A program made the position numbers and the translations under genes. Under the pieces are notes generated by a model. The model saw only the letters and a list, made by a program, of their open reading frames with translations. It did no database searches and was not told the origin of the DNA. This document shows positions 22,286-34,656 of a stretch of 64,000 bases of DNA, piece after piece. Source of the stretch: Lepas anatifera (taxonomy: Eukaryota > Arthropoda > Thecostraca > Lepadidae). The number at the start of each line of letters is the position of its first letter. Within the stretch, counting starts at the first letter, position 1. The stretch covers positions 62,001 through 126,000 of the forward strand of contig JAOTON010001596.1 in NCBI GenBank assembly GCA_034440635.1. Direction: 5' to 3'.

Positions 22286-24625
22286 AAAAAAACCGTTGTA
22301 AGCCGTCGCACTGTCTTAAACTTAAAGGAAGCAGATTTCAACGGCCTTCGTAGGTAAAAAGTTTGTCTCTTATTAATTGGGGATTTTTTGATGATTTGAA
22401 TATTGATGAAACTGTTGACCTCTTTATACTTTGCTTGAATCTGCTATTTGTGATCATGTGCCCACTGTCACGCTTCGTCGCAGATGTCCCCCATGGTTTG
22501 ATGGTGCTGTGCGGGCGGCGCTCAGGCTGAAGGAAGCGGCTTGCCGACGAATGCGTAGAAATCGTTGTGATGAGAGTATTTCGGAATCTGCGATCAAAAG
22601 AACTCGCTTTAAATCTCTCGTAAACACAAAATATTACCAACACTTTGTAAGCTTTCCGACGACCTCAAAACCAACCCAAAAGATATTGGTCTTTCATAAA
22701 AACTGTCAGCAAGAAATCGGCCATCTCTAATGTTTTGCGCAAAGAAGACGGATCGCTGACATCCGATGACGCTGAAAAAGCAGCCCTTCTCAACAACGCG
22801 TTTAGAGCTAAATTTACAAACCATACCGTTTCAGCCCTTCCTGACGCACCAAATTATCAGATTGACCCCCTTTCCCAGTTTCATGTTTCTGAAGGGACGA
22901 TTTTGACCGCATTAAAAACCCTAAAGCCGAACAAAACCTGCGGATCAGACAATATTAGCGACAACATCATCCGAGAATGTGCAAATGAATTAGTCGTACC
23001 TCTGACCAAAATTTGTAGCAAATCCGTTCAGACTGGAATCTTTCCGGCACGACGGAAATTAGCAAACATTATTGCTATCTGAAAAAGGGTGATAAAAAGG
23101 ACCCTTCTAACTACCGCTCCGTTAGCCTTCTCCCTTCATTTTCCAAAATTCTGGAACGTGTTGTTTATGACCACCTTTTCCGGCATGTTTCACCCTCGCT
23201 ATGCTCAGAACAACACGGATTCATTCCAAAACGCTCCTGCTCCACTAACGTCGCCACCTTCCTCAGCTCGGCGTGGGAGGCTATTTCTGGGGGATATCAG
23301 ACAGACGCAATTTATACAGATTATTCGGCTGCCTTTCAGAGTGTCATTCATGGCCTTATCATTCATAAACTCGACAAATCTTATCACTTACATAGTTCTG
23401 TACTAAAATGGTTTGTCTCATATCTCTCCGATAGGCGCCAGAGGGTCATAGTGAATGGCAAAACATCTGATTGGAAGCCAGTTCTCTCTGGGGTTCCGGA
23501 AGGATCGCTGGTCTCTCCTCTCATCTTTTCTCTCTTCATTAACGATCTCCCTCGGGTGATAAAGTCTGGCTGTTTATTGTACGCTGATGATGTAAAAATT
23601 TTCCACAAAATTGAGGTACCCTCTGATGCACTGCTGCTGCAGAACGACCTTGATCGTCTTCCGCAGTGGTCCACCCGATGGGCCCTCACACCAAATCCCT
23701 CTAAATGCAAAACCTTTATAGTGACCCTCAGGCGCACCCCCGCTCGGACAACATACCACATTGGCGATGTACCCCTGAAAGCAGTAGATGAAATACGTGA
23801 CCTGGGAGTTATTCTAGACACTAAATTGACTTTTTCTCCACATATATCCAAAACTGTCGTCAAGCCAACAGAGCACTTGGCCTTCTTCTGCGCTCATTTC
23901 AAACGGCTTCCAGGGGAGCTAAATTCGATTAAAAAATCCCTCCTGGCTGCTTATTTCGCCAATGTAAGATCTATTCTTGAGTATGGAAGTGTTGTCTGGT
24001 CGGGAGTAGCCAAATGCCACGCTGAGTGCGTGGACAGAGTGCAACATAAATTTCTTATTTGGTTAAATAATCACTCTACTCAACAATGTGACTCTATATC
24101 TTATGACTCGCTTTTGAACCATTTCGGCCTCCGATCACTTGCTGCACGCAGGCTTCAGTTCGATCTCATTTTCCTAAAAAGTATCTTTTCAGGCAAGATT
24201 AACTCCATCGACCTGCTAAATTGTTTCCCCTTGCATGTCCCATCCCGGCTCACTCGCTCCTTGCGACTCTTCGCTGAGCGCCGCGGCCGTGGCAGCACTG
24301 TCAGCGGGTGGCTTTTCTGTAGGGTGCCGAGAAGGCATGAATACATTTCTAGCCGCTTCCGGGGCCGACTTCTTTTGTGATGATTTTAATACTTTCAAGA
24401 CATGTGTGGTGAGATTTGTAAATGTTCAGTAGGAACTGCACTATTAGCTCTTATCTCTTTTTTATGTTTCTGTGTTTTTTTATATTTATACATTTTAACT
24501 TTTACCGTTTTTAGGAAGTACACTGTCTCGATTCTTGTGATTTAGATAGTCTTTGTAATGCTTTGACTTCGCCTGTGAGTGGATTTTATCTGTTGGCGAT
24601 TATTTTGAATAAATAAATAAATAAA
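22286..24625 (+). mobile_element. CR1/Jockey-like LINE, 5'-truncated, (AATA)n tail
   Basis: It begins abruptly after a sequence shared with the intact group D copy and ends in four AATA-type units at about 24,607-24,625, after which the group D sequence resumes. It contains the RT coding region and lacks the endonuclease. Confidence 0.85.
22640..24380 (+). pseudogene. CR1/Jockey-like reverse transcriptase
   Basis: The first frame (22,640-23,082) carries LKPNKTCGSDNISDNII and NELVVPLTKICS, the usual N-terminal RT landmarks. A frame change near 23,080 is followed by SNYRSVSLLPSFSKILERVV, EQHGFIPKRSCSTNV, and after further changes SGVPEGSLVSPLIFSLFIND, LLYADDVKIF and the thumb region HISKTVVKPTEHLAFF, SILEYGSVVWSG to the end near 24,380. 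YADD is intact. Several frameshifts make it inactive. It would copy element RNA by target-primed reverse transcription. Confidence 0.82.
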
Positions 24626-25345
24626 AATTGCCTTCTGACCATTGAAAGATCACCTAAGTTCGAGTAAACATTTGTTGGCGTTTTGCTCTATAAATTTTTT
24701 ATTAACAAAGATAGAACTTTTATTTTGCTACCAAAGTGTTTGTATGGTCACTGCAAGTCAAATAATACGTATCATGACTATACCAGGTCAAAGTGGTTCA
24801 AACCATTGACCTGGGTCAGGTAAAATGTTGAATTGGACCTGGCATAACAATATCATATATCACTCGATTCGTATTGACGAAAGAATGGCAATGGTGCATC
24901 AACTATAGCTGTATCTTGCTTTGTTTGGAAGTCATTTGCGATAAAGGAAAGCCTTTATGCATGGGCGGCTATAGACATTCCCAAGAACATTTCCAATATT
25001 CAGTGAGCTGCAGCTCCCTAGGCCTTGACCTGACCCGAAAATGAATGCTACTTTAATGAAAGAGCAACTCAAGAGCTTTTGAATGGTGTTCGAAATTGTT
25101 CTAGCTATCTTAGTTTCTCTTTCTTAGTACACCTCATATTAGAAATTTTGACCTATTTTGACCTCTGGTGTCCTTGATATTGACTTGAAGAGAAAAATGA
25201 CTAAAGCCTTCTCGATATCATTTTTGAAAGTGCTTTCGATTGCCGTTTTGCGCTTTTTTAGCTCTCTTAGTTTTTTAGATAGTGGGGGTCTTTTTTACCC
25301 CAAAACCAGGGCGAAGGTGGCTCATACCCGCCACCGGGGCAAAGG

Positions 25346-26335
25346 TTAACCCACGCCCCGGTCGGTCTCCGAGCCACCTTGGCCCTGATGGGGAGGGGGT
25401 GTTTGAACACCCGCCTCGAACTCGGCCCCTATTCGGCATAGCGAAAAAACGCGAAGGCTGGTGAATAACTAATACAAATTAATGTAGAAACTGCAAAAGT
25501 CACTTTTTGGCCCAAATCAATATTGAGATCATTGCAGACGAACGAAAGTGGTATTTTGAGTAGAGTTTTTATGCTCTAGCGTCTGAAAGAGTTGAGTAAG
25601 AATCATTTCTTAGGCACCATTTGCTTCCTCTCGTCACGGCAAATCGAATTATGTATAATATGACCATACTAGGTCAAAACACAAAAATAACCTGACTCCA
25701 GGTCAGGTCAAGGTCACTTTTAAAGTACTATAGTCAATATGCATATCCACCGACTTGCAATAGCAATCCAAACGTAATGATATCAAAATAAAAGCTGTAT
25801 CATCATTTCATGCAAAGTTTTTGACCAATTCTGAAAACTGCTTAAATGATCCCCTGATGACCTCTCAGAGGTCACAGGTAAAAATTGCAACGTGGACGTG
25901 GAAAGGGGCCCGGGATACTACGGTTTAGAGAATATGAAGGTATTCTCAGCTGTATCTACACAAATACAGCCCAATTTCTGTTTTCCCATGTATTCCTAAT
26001 GGAGCGGTCATCGTCCATACTTGACCTTAGGTCATCGACATAAAAAAATCCTGGAATATGTTTCATAGCACTCGGTGGGTTGATTATGTGGTATAAGTTT
26101 TATCTGATAGACCCACCCACTTCTTACTTATGCCACCTTAAACATTTTTGGAGGTGAGGTAACTTGACCTGCACTGGTTACCTGACCTGAGATTACCCAA
26201 CCTCAAAATTTTGGGGAAAGTTACGAAATTTATCAAGGATAAGGTGTGCCAAGTACAGCGGCGCTTCGCGTCACCGTTTTGTCGTGCCGCCAGAAAACCC
26301 GAGGGGGATGTTCAAACACCCCCACCGGGGCATTG
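25346..26335. mobile_element. TTAA-type AGGTCA-rich element, group C (right end lost)
   Basis: It starts at the same TTAA as the right end of the group D element and continues CCCACGCCCCGG. Both ends have a GTGTTTGAACACCC/GTTCAAACACCC inverted motif (near 25,400 and 26,303). AGGTCA/TGACCT are frequent in between. No right-hand TTAA is visible, so the boundary near 26,335 is approximate. Confidence 0.55.
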
Positions 26336-26923
26336 GCGTAGCCATGCTTTCTGAACTTGTAGGGACACATCCAGCCTCTTGATTAGGTATCCGACGGAAA
26401 ATATTAAGAGGGGGCCAAATGGTATGTGCGAGCTAGCCAGCTGTCCCCTTTTTACATTTTTACACGAATTTAGGTCAGTATAATTTGAATGATTAAAGGG
26501 AATGCGGCACCTTGGTCGAAGTACTTCTAGCCGAACATCAAGGAGGTGTCCATGATTGCTCTGAAAAATTGTACAATGAACTCAATATTCTATTTTTAAA
26601 TGCTCCTCTAGCGAAAGAAAGAACTATCTCCCTGAGGGTGATGTCATGAGCTGGCGACCACTACCATATTCAATACGTTTCAAGGACTTTGATTGGCTGA
26701 TGCTCACCGTAACGTCAGCATATGTCGTCACACCAACAGCCATGACAACTGTGACCTACTGCTAAGGGTACATGAGGGGTACATTTCAGGTTATTTTTAG
26801 TTTTTTTCTACGAAATTCTCGATTTCCAAGATAAATGATATCTTGAGTACCGGATCTTCCGACTTAGTTTAAAACTTGGCTATATCCGTCAAAATCACGT
26901 TATAAATGTGCCAAATTCCCTTT
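26336..26923. other. Intervening sequence, no gene seen
   Basis: AT-rich and non-coding. It lies between group C and the intact group B copy. Confidence 0.4.
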
Positions 26924-27776
26924 TTAACACGTGCTTTGACGGGGGTCTGAGCCACCTTCGTTTTAACGGGGGAGGGGCAGGTACCAGCCACCCTAAGATT
27001 TCGAGAACCATGATAGATAACAAAAAACGGTAGGCGACGTTTAGTAGGTTATCCACCTCTCTATTGAAAGTATTTGCACTATTTTTTCAGGTCATATTTA
27101 AGGTCACTAGAGGTCAAAGCATGCCGTCATAGGAATAACATGTAAATTAAGGTTTTCGGCCATTACACCTAAACAAGTAAAGATAGATCAAGCCATTTCA
27201 ACCATTAAAATCCTCGCAGCAAGCCAAATCTAATGATATATAACATGGCCTTGCAAGGTCAAATCAGGTCCAATATGTCATTGGACCTGACCTGAGGTCA
27301 AGTCAAGGTCAAATTAGGTCAAAATGTATATATTTAGAACTGCAAAGACAATGCCAATCTACTGAAACTAAAACAACACTATCACTATCCATGTCCAAGT
27401 TATTTAATTAAAACCACTTTTATCATGTATTTAAAAAGGAAGAGGTCAAGCCTCGTACCTGACCTTAGGTCATCGATATAAAAATACCGGAGCATAATTC
27501 AGACAGCTCGATGGGCTCATTATGTGGTATGAGTTTCAATCGGATAAGTTTACCCTGTTCCGACTTATGCTATCTTAAACTCTTTTGAGGTCAGGTTACT
27601 TGACCTGTACTGGTGACCTGACCTGAGATGACATAACCTTAAGATTTTGACAAAAGTTTTAAAATGATTAGTGAAAATGTATGCCAAGTACGGCGGCACC
27701 ACGTACCGCCGTTTTTATGTGATCTCCGAAAAATCCGAGGGGGCGGATACCCGCCCCCAGTCAATGCGCATGTTAA
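26924..27776. mobile_element. TTAA-flanked AGGTCA-rich element, group B (complete)
   Basis: TTAA stands at 26,924-26,927 and 27,773-27,776. The left end is CACGTGCTTTGACGGGGG and the right end CCCCCAGTCAATGCGCATG, an imperfect terminal inverted repeat. The interior is full of AGGTCA and TGACCT, for example around 27,260-27,320 and 27,590-27,625. Confidence 0.8.
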
Positions 27777-28130
27777 CATTCTCGCCCATTCAGGAAGCCT
27801 TTATCACCGACTCACATGAGCAGCAGTGCTCAAAGTACTCCATTCTTCTCAGCAAAACAAGACGATTATCTTGAGATTTGCGGTGCGGTAACAGGACGCC
27901 GGCTGGCACGGTCGCGTGTGCCGGCCTGTTGGTGGGCGCGTCCGGCAGGCTTCTGCCGAGGGCTGCCGCCATCGGAGAAGCGCCTTGAAATCGGCTGGTC
28001 CTAAACTATTTTATATTGCACGCATGCTTTAGATGTTTGGATAGTTGATTTGCTTCTTTTGAACGTGAATGAATGAATTCATGGGTTTTTTAAAATTGTC
28101 GGTGCTAAAACAAAGGGTTCCAAGGCTAAT
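27777..28130. other. GC-rich interval before the BEL element
   Basis: No domain is visible. It is not recognisable as an LTR; the 5' LTR of the BEL element is missing or too diverged for me to see. Confidence 0.35.
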
Positions 28131-29598
28131 TTGGTTCCTCGGCTAAGACCGCTCTTGGAAAAGGAAGGGATGGACATACAATCGTTCATAGCAAGTAATT
28201 TGGGAATGGACAGCGAAAGTGTGAGGAGTCAGGGCGGTGCAAGGGAAGCTTCAGAGCTTTGTAGTCAGCCCCCCACGCGGCCGGGATCAGGTAAATTGGA
28301 ACTTGATGAAGTAGAGATGAAAATGCGGAAGGAAGAATTTGACCTTACGGTCGAGTTAGCCGAAACTGAGGCTAGGGAAAGGGCTTTGCTGGAGTGCGAG
28401 GGCTCAGACTATCCTAAATATGGGATCAGCTTCACAGCACTGGAATCCAGCCAAGCAGAATCGCACGGTCAGGAAACCGGGCTCCGGCCCATCGATACAG
28501 CGATACTGGAGACTGGTGGAAATGGGGAACTTCGGCTTTGGCTGAGCCGATTCCTCACAGGGCTCAGGAAAGCAGTGGCGACCAGGGCGGCTCCACAGCG
28601 GCCTCACAGCCTCCTAGCTCGCCTCAGACAGGACAGGGCGCAAACTGCTCTCAAGTGATTCTCACTCAGCTCCAGAAGATTCTTTTGCCTAGACCGGAAA
28701 TTCCGCTTTTCCATGGAGACGTGACCAATTATCGTTCTTTCATTAGAGCGTTCGACAACAGGATAGCTAGCAAAACCGATGATGATGATGAGAAATTGTA
28801 TTTTCTGAATCAGTACTGTGCGGGCAAGCCGAAAGACATTATACAGGGATGTATACACATGCCCCCAGGTACCGGCTACTTCGAGGCCAGGCGTTTATTA
28901 GAGCGACGGTATGGGGACGCCGACTCTATAACGGGGCTTTCGTTGATATGCTGACGGACTGGCCTCAGGTGAAACCAGGCGATGTGGAAGGTCTTGACAA
29001 GTTTGCCATCACTCTCACGTCATGCCGCAATGTCATGCAGGACATACCCGCAGGTGCGAGGGAAACTGACCACCCTCGCACCATGCGCAAAATTGTGGAA
29101 AAATCGCCCTTCCACTGCCAGGATGCATGGCGGAGTAAGGTTATCCACATCCAGGAGGAACAACAAAGAAAGGTATCATTTGATGATATTGTTTCATTCG
29201 TAGATCGCGAAGTAAGGAAGCTCACAGACCCTACCTTTGGTAAACAAAAAATCGACCGGGGAAAAAGGCTGTTCCACACCGTGTCCGCCGCGACTGTGGA
29301 GCAGAGCACTCGTAACCGGGGACCCCAGTGCGAGCACTGCTCGGGGCAACATTTCATCGATCAATGCGACATCATGAAGGGGCTCACCTGGGAGGAGAAA
29401 AAAATTGTATGGGAAAAGGAGCTCTGTTTTGGATGCCTGTGCAAAGGACATCGGTTCAGTTCCTGTCTCAGAAAGTTGTCTTGTGACTTATGTGGACGCC
29501 GTCACCCCACTGTCATGCATAGGGGATGCACCGCCGGCAGAATTTCTGCCGACCATCGCCACTGCAGCTGCCAGGGCGGGCCAGCCTGCATCAGTTAG
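28131..29598 (+). pseudogene. BEL/Pao gag-like region with zinc clusters
   Basis: The first frame (28,131-28,658) is a charged helical N-terminus (EVEMKMRKEEFDLTVELAE). The second (28,538-28,954) contains LPRPEIPLFHGDVTNYRSF and YCAGKPKDIIQG, the DUF1759 region of BEL/Pao gag. A third (28,849-29,598) holds zinc-cluster motifs CEHCSGQHFIDQC and CFGCLCKGHRFSSC. The frame changes near 28,620-28,660 and 28,900 mark lesions, not programmed shifts, because they fall within conserved blocks. Confidence 0.8.
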
Positions 29599-29599
29599 A

Positions 29600-32289
29600 A
29601 ATGGCAGGGTAGATATCGGGGGTAGAGAGGTATCGGCAGGGGTAGGGACCCAGTCGGGTCCCATGATGGCAGTTATTCCATTAAAGGTATGCTCTCCAGA
29701 CGGGTCACGATCCGTCGTGACGCATGCGTTTCAAGACATGGGTTCCAGTGCAACATTTTGCACCAACTCACTACTGGAAAACCTGGGTGCAGAAGTAAAG
29801 GTCACTGAGCTTACAATGACGACAGCAGCCGCGGAGGATCAATTGGTTAGAACTCGGGTCGTAAAGGGACTTAAAATATCTGGTGTCGAAGGAAAATCTA
29901 TCCTTGACATGCCCCCAACATACATGCTGGATAAAATCCTTGTGAAACAAGACGACATACCAACGGCATCTGACGTTTATTGATGGTCACACTTAGCGGG
30001 AATAAGACTGCCAGAGGTGAAGGCCGAAATAGGCCTAATGATCGGGGCAAACTGCCCAGAGGCACTGTGCCCTCTCGAGGTTAGGAAGGGAGAGGAGGGG
30101 GCACCCTTTGCTTTCCGATCGCAGTTAGGTTGGGTCGTATATGGGCCTAGGGGACACCAAACTGTTATAAATCAAGCGGCGAGGGTGAATAGGGTCCACG
30201 TGAGGGAGACCATGGATTTGGATTTACACCAAAAATTTGTGGCGCTGTATAACCAGGACTTTGAAGACGATAACAGTGCCACAGACCTTGGTTTATCGCT
30301 AGAAGATCGCTTGTGGCTAAAAGGGAGAAAGTGGGATATGTCACAGGGACGGGCGCTACGAGATTCCACTGCCACTCAAGGACGATGAACCATTTACAAA
30401 CAATAGGCAACAGGCCATCCGTCGGGCCGAGAGTCTAAAGAGAAAAATGAGCAGGAATGAGAAGTATCTGAATGACTACAAACTGTTTGTGAATGACTTA
30501 ATCGATCGGAACCATAGGCGGATCCAGGGGGGGGCAAGGGGGGCACGTGCCCCCCGATCGACCCTCGGCGCCCCCCTGAAAGGTCGATGGCGCCCCCTGA
30601 AATGTCGCTTCCCACCCCCCCAGGATGCGAAAGTCGGCGCCCACCGATAGGATTTGGCGCCCACCTGATAGCTTTTGCCGGTCATAAGTGGCGCCCCCTG
30701 GTCCGGATGGCGCCCCCCCGGTCCGGATGGCGCCCCCCGGGAAGGTGCCCCCCGATCGGCAATCCTGGATCCGCCTATGATCGGAACTACGCAGAAGTGG
30801 TGAGAGGGGAGGGGCTGGACTCGGCTGAAATCTGGTACATTCCTCACCACGGGGTTTATCACCCCATGAAACCCGAAAAGATTAGAGTGGTGTACGACTG
30901 TTCTGCGAGCTATCGGGGCGCATGTTTGAACAACAGTCTACTGCAGGGGCCGAACCTCACTAGCTCGCTACTGGGGGTGTTGCTCAGATTTCGAGAGCGG
31001 CCGATTGCAGTCATGGCGGACATTGAGAAAATGTTCTATCAGGTCACAGTTCCACCTCAGCAGAGAGATTTGCTGCGCTTTGTGTGGTGGCCTAACGGCG
31101 ACATCACCAAGGACTTGCAGGATGATCACATGAACGTGCACTTGTTTGGGGCGGTGAGCTCTCCCTCCTGTGCAAACTTTGCTCTTCGCAGGACTGCACA
31201 GGACTTTGGTCACATTTTCGGCGCAGATGTCAGACAGAGAATAGAGCGATCGTTCTATGTAGATGATTACCTGCATTCAGGATCAACAGCTGACGAGGTG
31301 CGTGAAATCGCGCAGGGGTAAAAAAATGTTGCGCACAGGGTGGGTTCAGGCTCACTAGATTTATGAGTAACAGCCCAGAACTGATGGATGCATTTCCAGA
31401 TTCTGACCACGTATTCTCAGACCCAATCGATCTGACAGGAGATAAACTGTCCTCCCAGAGGGCGCTTGGTGTCCAATGGGACGTATTGAAAGACACGCTT
31501 TCTTTCCGCATCAACGTCCGCAGGGGTTCGGCTACTAGGAGAGGAATATTGGGAACTGCTAGCTCAATGTATGATCCACTTGGCCTCGGCTCACCGTTCA
31601 TTTTGTCGGCGAAAATTATCCTGCAGGATTTGTGCAGACTTGGACTTGGCTGGGACGATAAGATTCCGGGTGCCCACCTGAAAAGGTGGAATCAATGGTA
31701 CCAGCAGCTGGAGGAGCTGTCTGCGTTCTGTGTACCTCGAAGCCTCACTCCCGTGCATGGGCACTTCAGTAGTCAGTTGCATATGTTTGCTGATGCCAGT
31801 GAATCTGGATATGGCCCAGTTGCATATATTAGAACAGTGGATTCGTTAAAGACGGCTAATACGTCACTATTGATGAGTAAGGCAAGGGTAGCCCCGCTGA
31901 AAACGTGTTCAATCCCACGTTTAGAGCTCTCTGCTGCCACACTGGCGGTGCAGCTGAGCACTCAAATTCTGTCCGAGCTGGAGCTGCCTATAGATGAGGT
32001 GTATTTCTGGACTGACAGTATTTCAACGATGAGGTACATTCACAACCAAACGTCACGATTTCAGACGTTTGTATCGAACAGACTGGCCGTTATTCACGAC
32101 GGTTCCAGTCCTGAATAGTGGAGATACGTTCCCTCTGCGCTGAACCCGGCGGACGCTCTTTCACGTGGGTTACCTGCCCGAGGGCTGCTAGATTCGTTTT
32201 GGACTTCAGGGCCGGCAGTTCTGACACGTCCAGAGAATCAGTGGCACGAACAGCCAGACCTTCATCAGTCTGGTGCTGACAATGAACCA
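29600..32289 (+). pseudogene. BEL/Pao protease, reverse transcriptase and RNase H
   Basis: The protease region reads HAFQDMGSSATFCTNSLLENLG (about 29,720-29,800): the catalytic D is followed by M where D-S/T-G is expected. A TGA at 29,981-29,983 breaks the frame before VKAEIGLMIG. RT follows, interrupted by the hAT MITE at 30,513-30,779, with VYDCSASYRGACLNNSLLQG, VMADIEKMFYQVTV and FYVDDYLHSGST (YVDD box at about 31,256). RNase H begins with MFADASESGYGPV and contains FWTDSISTMRYI (about 31,785-32,030). A TAG at 32,116-32,118 lies before WRYVPSALNPADALS. Frame changes near 31,320 and elsewhere confirm decay. Confidence 0.85.
30513..30779. mobile_element. hAT-like MITE, 267 bp, TSD ATCGGAAC, inside BEL reverse transcriptase
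   Basis: Termini are CATAGGCGGATCCAGG and CCTGGATCCGCCTATG, a perfect 16-bp inverted repeat. ATCGGAAC is duplicated at 30,505-30,512 and 30,780-30,787. The interior is C/G-rich and repeats CCCCCTGGTCCGGATGGCG. Removing it would leave the BEL frame continuous through one target copy, so it inserted after the BEL element. Confidence 0.95.
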
Positions 32290-34199
32290 TTGGAGGTCAA
32301 GAAGGGCTATGTTTGTGCTGTAGCTACAGAGGAGGATCACACTGCTCGCTTCGTTCACAGTGCTTCAGATTGGTATAAGTTAAAGCGTAGGGTGTCCTGG
32401 ATGCTGCGCTTCAAAAGGTTTCTGTTGGATAAAGTAGCCCTGAAAAAAGAGCTGTACCTAACGATTCTATCAAGAAACAGAAGGGATCCACAAATTTAAG
32501 CTTGGATGATCTAAACAGGGCAGAACTGGCGATCATTAAGTATGTACAGCAGGTGTCATTTCCGGAGGAAATAGCACAAAACACGGCAAAAAGGTCCAGC
32601 CCTATCTTTCGCCTCAACCCGTGTCTGGTAAACAGCGTTCTCAGGGTCGGAGGGCGTCTGGCTAACGCACAGATCCCATATTCATCCAAACATCAGCTGA
32701 TCCTTCCCAAAAAGGGTCACATCACGGATTTAATTATCCGAGACATTCATGAACGGAGAGGTGACTCGGGCAGAGAACACGTGCTGGCAGCTATGCGCTG
32801 CAATTACTGGGTAGTAGATGGACACGCAGCTGTCCGCAGAGTTCTTTCTAAGTGAGTCAATTGTAGGAAGCGGCAAGCTCCAGCCATCACTCAAATAATA
32901 ATGGCAGATCTGCCACCTGAGAGAACCATCGCACATGAAGGGATCTTCAGTCACGGGGCGACCGATATATTTGGTCCCTTCCATGTCAAACTGGGCCGCA
33001 AACAGTTCAAAACATATGGGATACTGTTCAGTTGTTTGACGACTCGCACGGTGCATATTGAGATATGTGAGAGTTTGGACACGAGTTCATTCATCAACGC
33101 ATTGCGCCGTTTTCGAGCTCGCAGGGGCCAGGTGAGATTCATTAGGTCAGACAATGGGTCAAACTTTCTAGCAGCTGAGAAGGAGTTAAGTGAGGGCCTG
33201 AAAAAAAGCTGCAAAATGATAAGATACATGGTTTTCTCTTAAACGAGGGAATCACGTGGGTATTTAACCCACCGGTGGCATCTTCCCACGGAGGAGTTTG
33301 GGAAAGACCAATTCGTAGCATAGGAAAAGTCATGAATGCACTGATGAAAGAACAAATCCTGACTAACGAATCACTTTCCACACTTTTCTGTGAGGTGGAA
33401 TCGATTCTCAACTCAACGCCGCTGACGAGGAGGACTTGGCCAGCTGATGGCCAGCTGGCCAGGTCGCTGAAATGAGTGCTCCGTACTAAACCTAATCAAA
33501 AATCTGTTTTATAGATTTGTTTGCCCTATAAATACGTTAATCAAGAAGATAAGGTATATTTGCGTCCCGGGCCAAGATATCACGACGATCAGCAACGCGG
33601 ATGCTACGGTAGGTGTGATTTTAAACGGCGTGAACATCAAAAATTTCCGACGAGAATCGACAAAATGCGTATGACTAAAGTGGCGCATAGATAGAAACTG
33701 CCAAGAAATTCGCCTTTCAAAAGTTGGATGAAAAACGTGACCTTTGGAGCCAAGCACCACCACTTTAGTGGCATATAGGATTTTATTCCCAGTCCAAAAA
33801 GTTGGTTGTAAAACGTGACTCTTGGAGCCAAGGCACCATCACTTTCGGTGCAATTTTAGGTTTTTAAGAAGAGAACACCCGAAGGGGTCCTGACGGCGGT
33901 CGCCTCCGGCCCCCGTGTTGGGCCAGGTGGGACCTGGGCGGCGGGGACGACTACATCCGGCCCTGCTTCCAAACGACCGCCACCTCTACCGGAGCCGCCT
34001 GATGGCGGCCATCCCAGCCGATAAAGATCATATTAAAGAATGCCCAGCGCGAGCTCTTCTCCGTCAGAATGTCTTGGGTCGGGACGACCCGACAATTCAA
34101 GAGGCGCTGGGCGATCCGCCTCGGCTGGCGCCCTTCATCCGGCGGCTGGGACGCCTCTAACGAGGCGCCTCCCATATGGCAGCTGCCGAGTGCCGGAAA

Positions 34200-34232
<33 letters not shown>

Positions 34233-34656
34233 GCCGCTGACGACGGTGTCAAGTGACCCTGCTGACATGCAGCCGCTCACTCCAAATGACTTGTTGCTGC
34301 TACAGGGCGGCTCAGTACCGGATAGTGTATTTTCCAAGAGCGATAGTAATATTGGCTGTAGATATAAGCAAGTTCAGTATTTGGCTGATATTTTTTGGAG
34401 GCGCTGGCTCAAGGAATACCTCCCCTTGTTCCAGATGAGACACAAGTGGAACAAGGTACAGCAAAATCTGGCAGTCAATGATGTTGTTCTCATCGTCGAT
34501 ATGAACACACCTCGCTGTCATTGGCCATTGGCTCGGGTCACTGAGACGTGTCCGGACAGAAAGGGTTTCGTTAGGTCCGCAGTAGTTGAGACTTCTTCCT
34601 CAGTCTTTAAGCGTCCAATCACGAATTTGGTGCTTGTTTTGGAGAGCGAGAATTGA
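32290..34656 (+). pseudogene. BEL/Pao integrase and DUF5641-type C-terminus
   Basis: A zinc-binding region (ILPKKGHITDLIIRDIHERR, with GREHVLAAMRCNYW) is followed by an integrase core: GATDIFGPFHVKLGR, TTRTVHIEI, RSDNGSNFLAAEKEL (the second D in SDNGS) and, after a shift near 33,240, [17 protein letters not shown], which contains the motif where the third acidic residue is expected. The frame breaks at a TGA (32,853-32,855). At 33,429-34,232 a LINE-like insertion interrupts it, after which TVSSDPADMQPLTPNDLLLL and the YLPLFQMRHKWNKV block of DUF5641 run to a stop at 34,654-34,656. Confidence 0.83.
33429..34232 (+). mobile_element. Truncated non-LTR retroelement with (CAT)n tail, TSD GCCGCTGACGA
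   Basis: GCCGCTGACGA is duplicated at 33,418-33,428 and 34,233-34,243. The insert ends in ten or more CAT units (34,200-34,232). Upstream it has a GC-rich open stretch (33,915-34,160) ending ALGDPPRLAPFIRRLGRL, and an 83-bp imperfect tandem duplication at about 33,718-33,855 with the shared core TTGGAGCCAAG. The clade is not identified. Confidence 0.85.

Larger units (their letters stand above)
20948..25349. mobile_element. TTAA-flanked AGGTCA-rich element, group D, split by two insertions
   Basis: This is the same unit as 11,173-12,365. Matching pieces lie at about 20,948-21,190, 22,063-22,285 and 24,625-25,349. The right end is CCACCGGGGCAAAGGTTAAC, with TTAA at 25,346-25,349. The TTAA at 20,948-20,951 probably marks the left end, but that side is less similar. 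Insertions are a group B TTAA element (about 21,195-22,062) and a CR1-like LINE (about 22,286-24,625). Confidence 0.75.
28131..34656 (+). mobile_element. BEL/Pao LTR retrotransposon, internal region
   Basis: From 5' to 3': a gag with a DUF1759-type region, CCHC-like zinc clusters, an aspartic protease, RT, RNase H, integrase and a C-terminal DUF5641-type domain. This order and these domains define BEL/Pao. At least five frame changes and three in-frame stops, an hAT MITE in the RT and a LINE-tail insertion in the integrase show it is dead. I could not identify a 5' LTR; the 3' LTR may begin near 34,730. Confidence 0.9.

Noticed and set aside
30165..30862. Open frames across the BEL MITE
   Set aside because: They run through the GC-rich MITE and belong to no family. 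BEL RT is the real reading.
34040..34337. Histidine- or methionine-rich proteins across (CAT)n
   Set aside because: Read-through of the LINE tail microsatellite.
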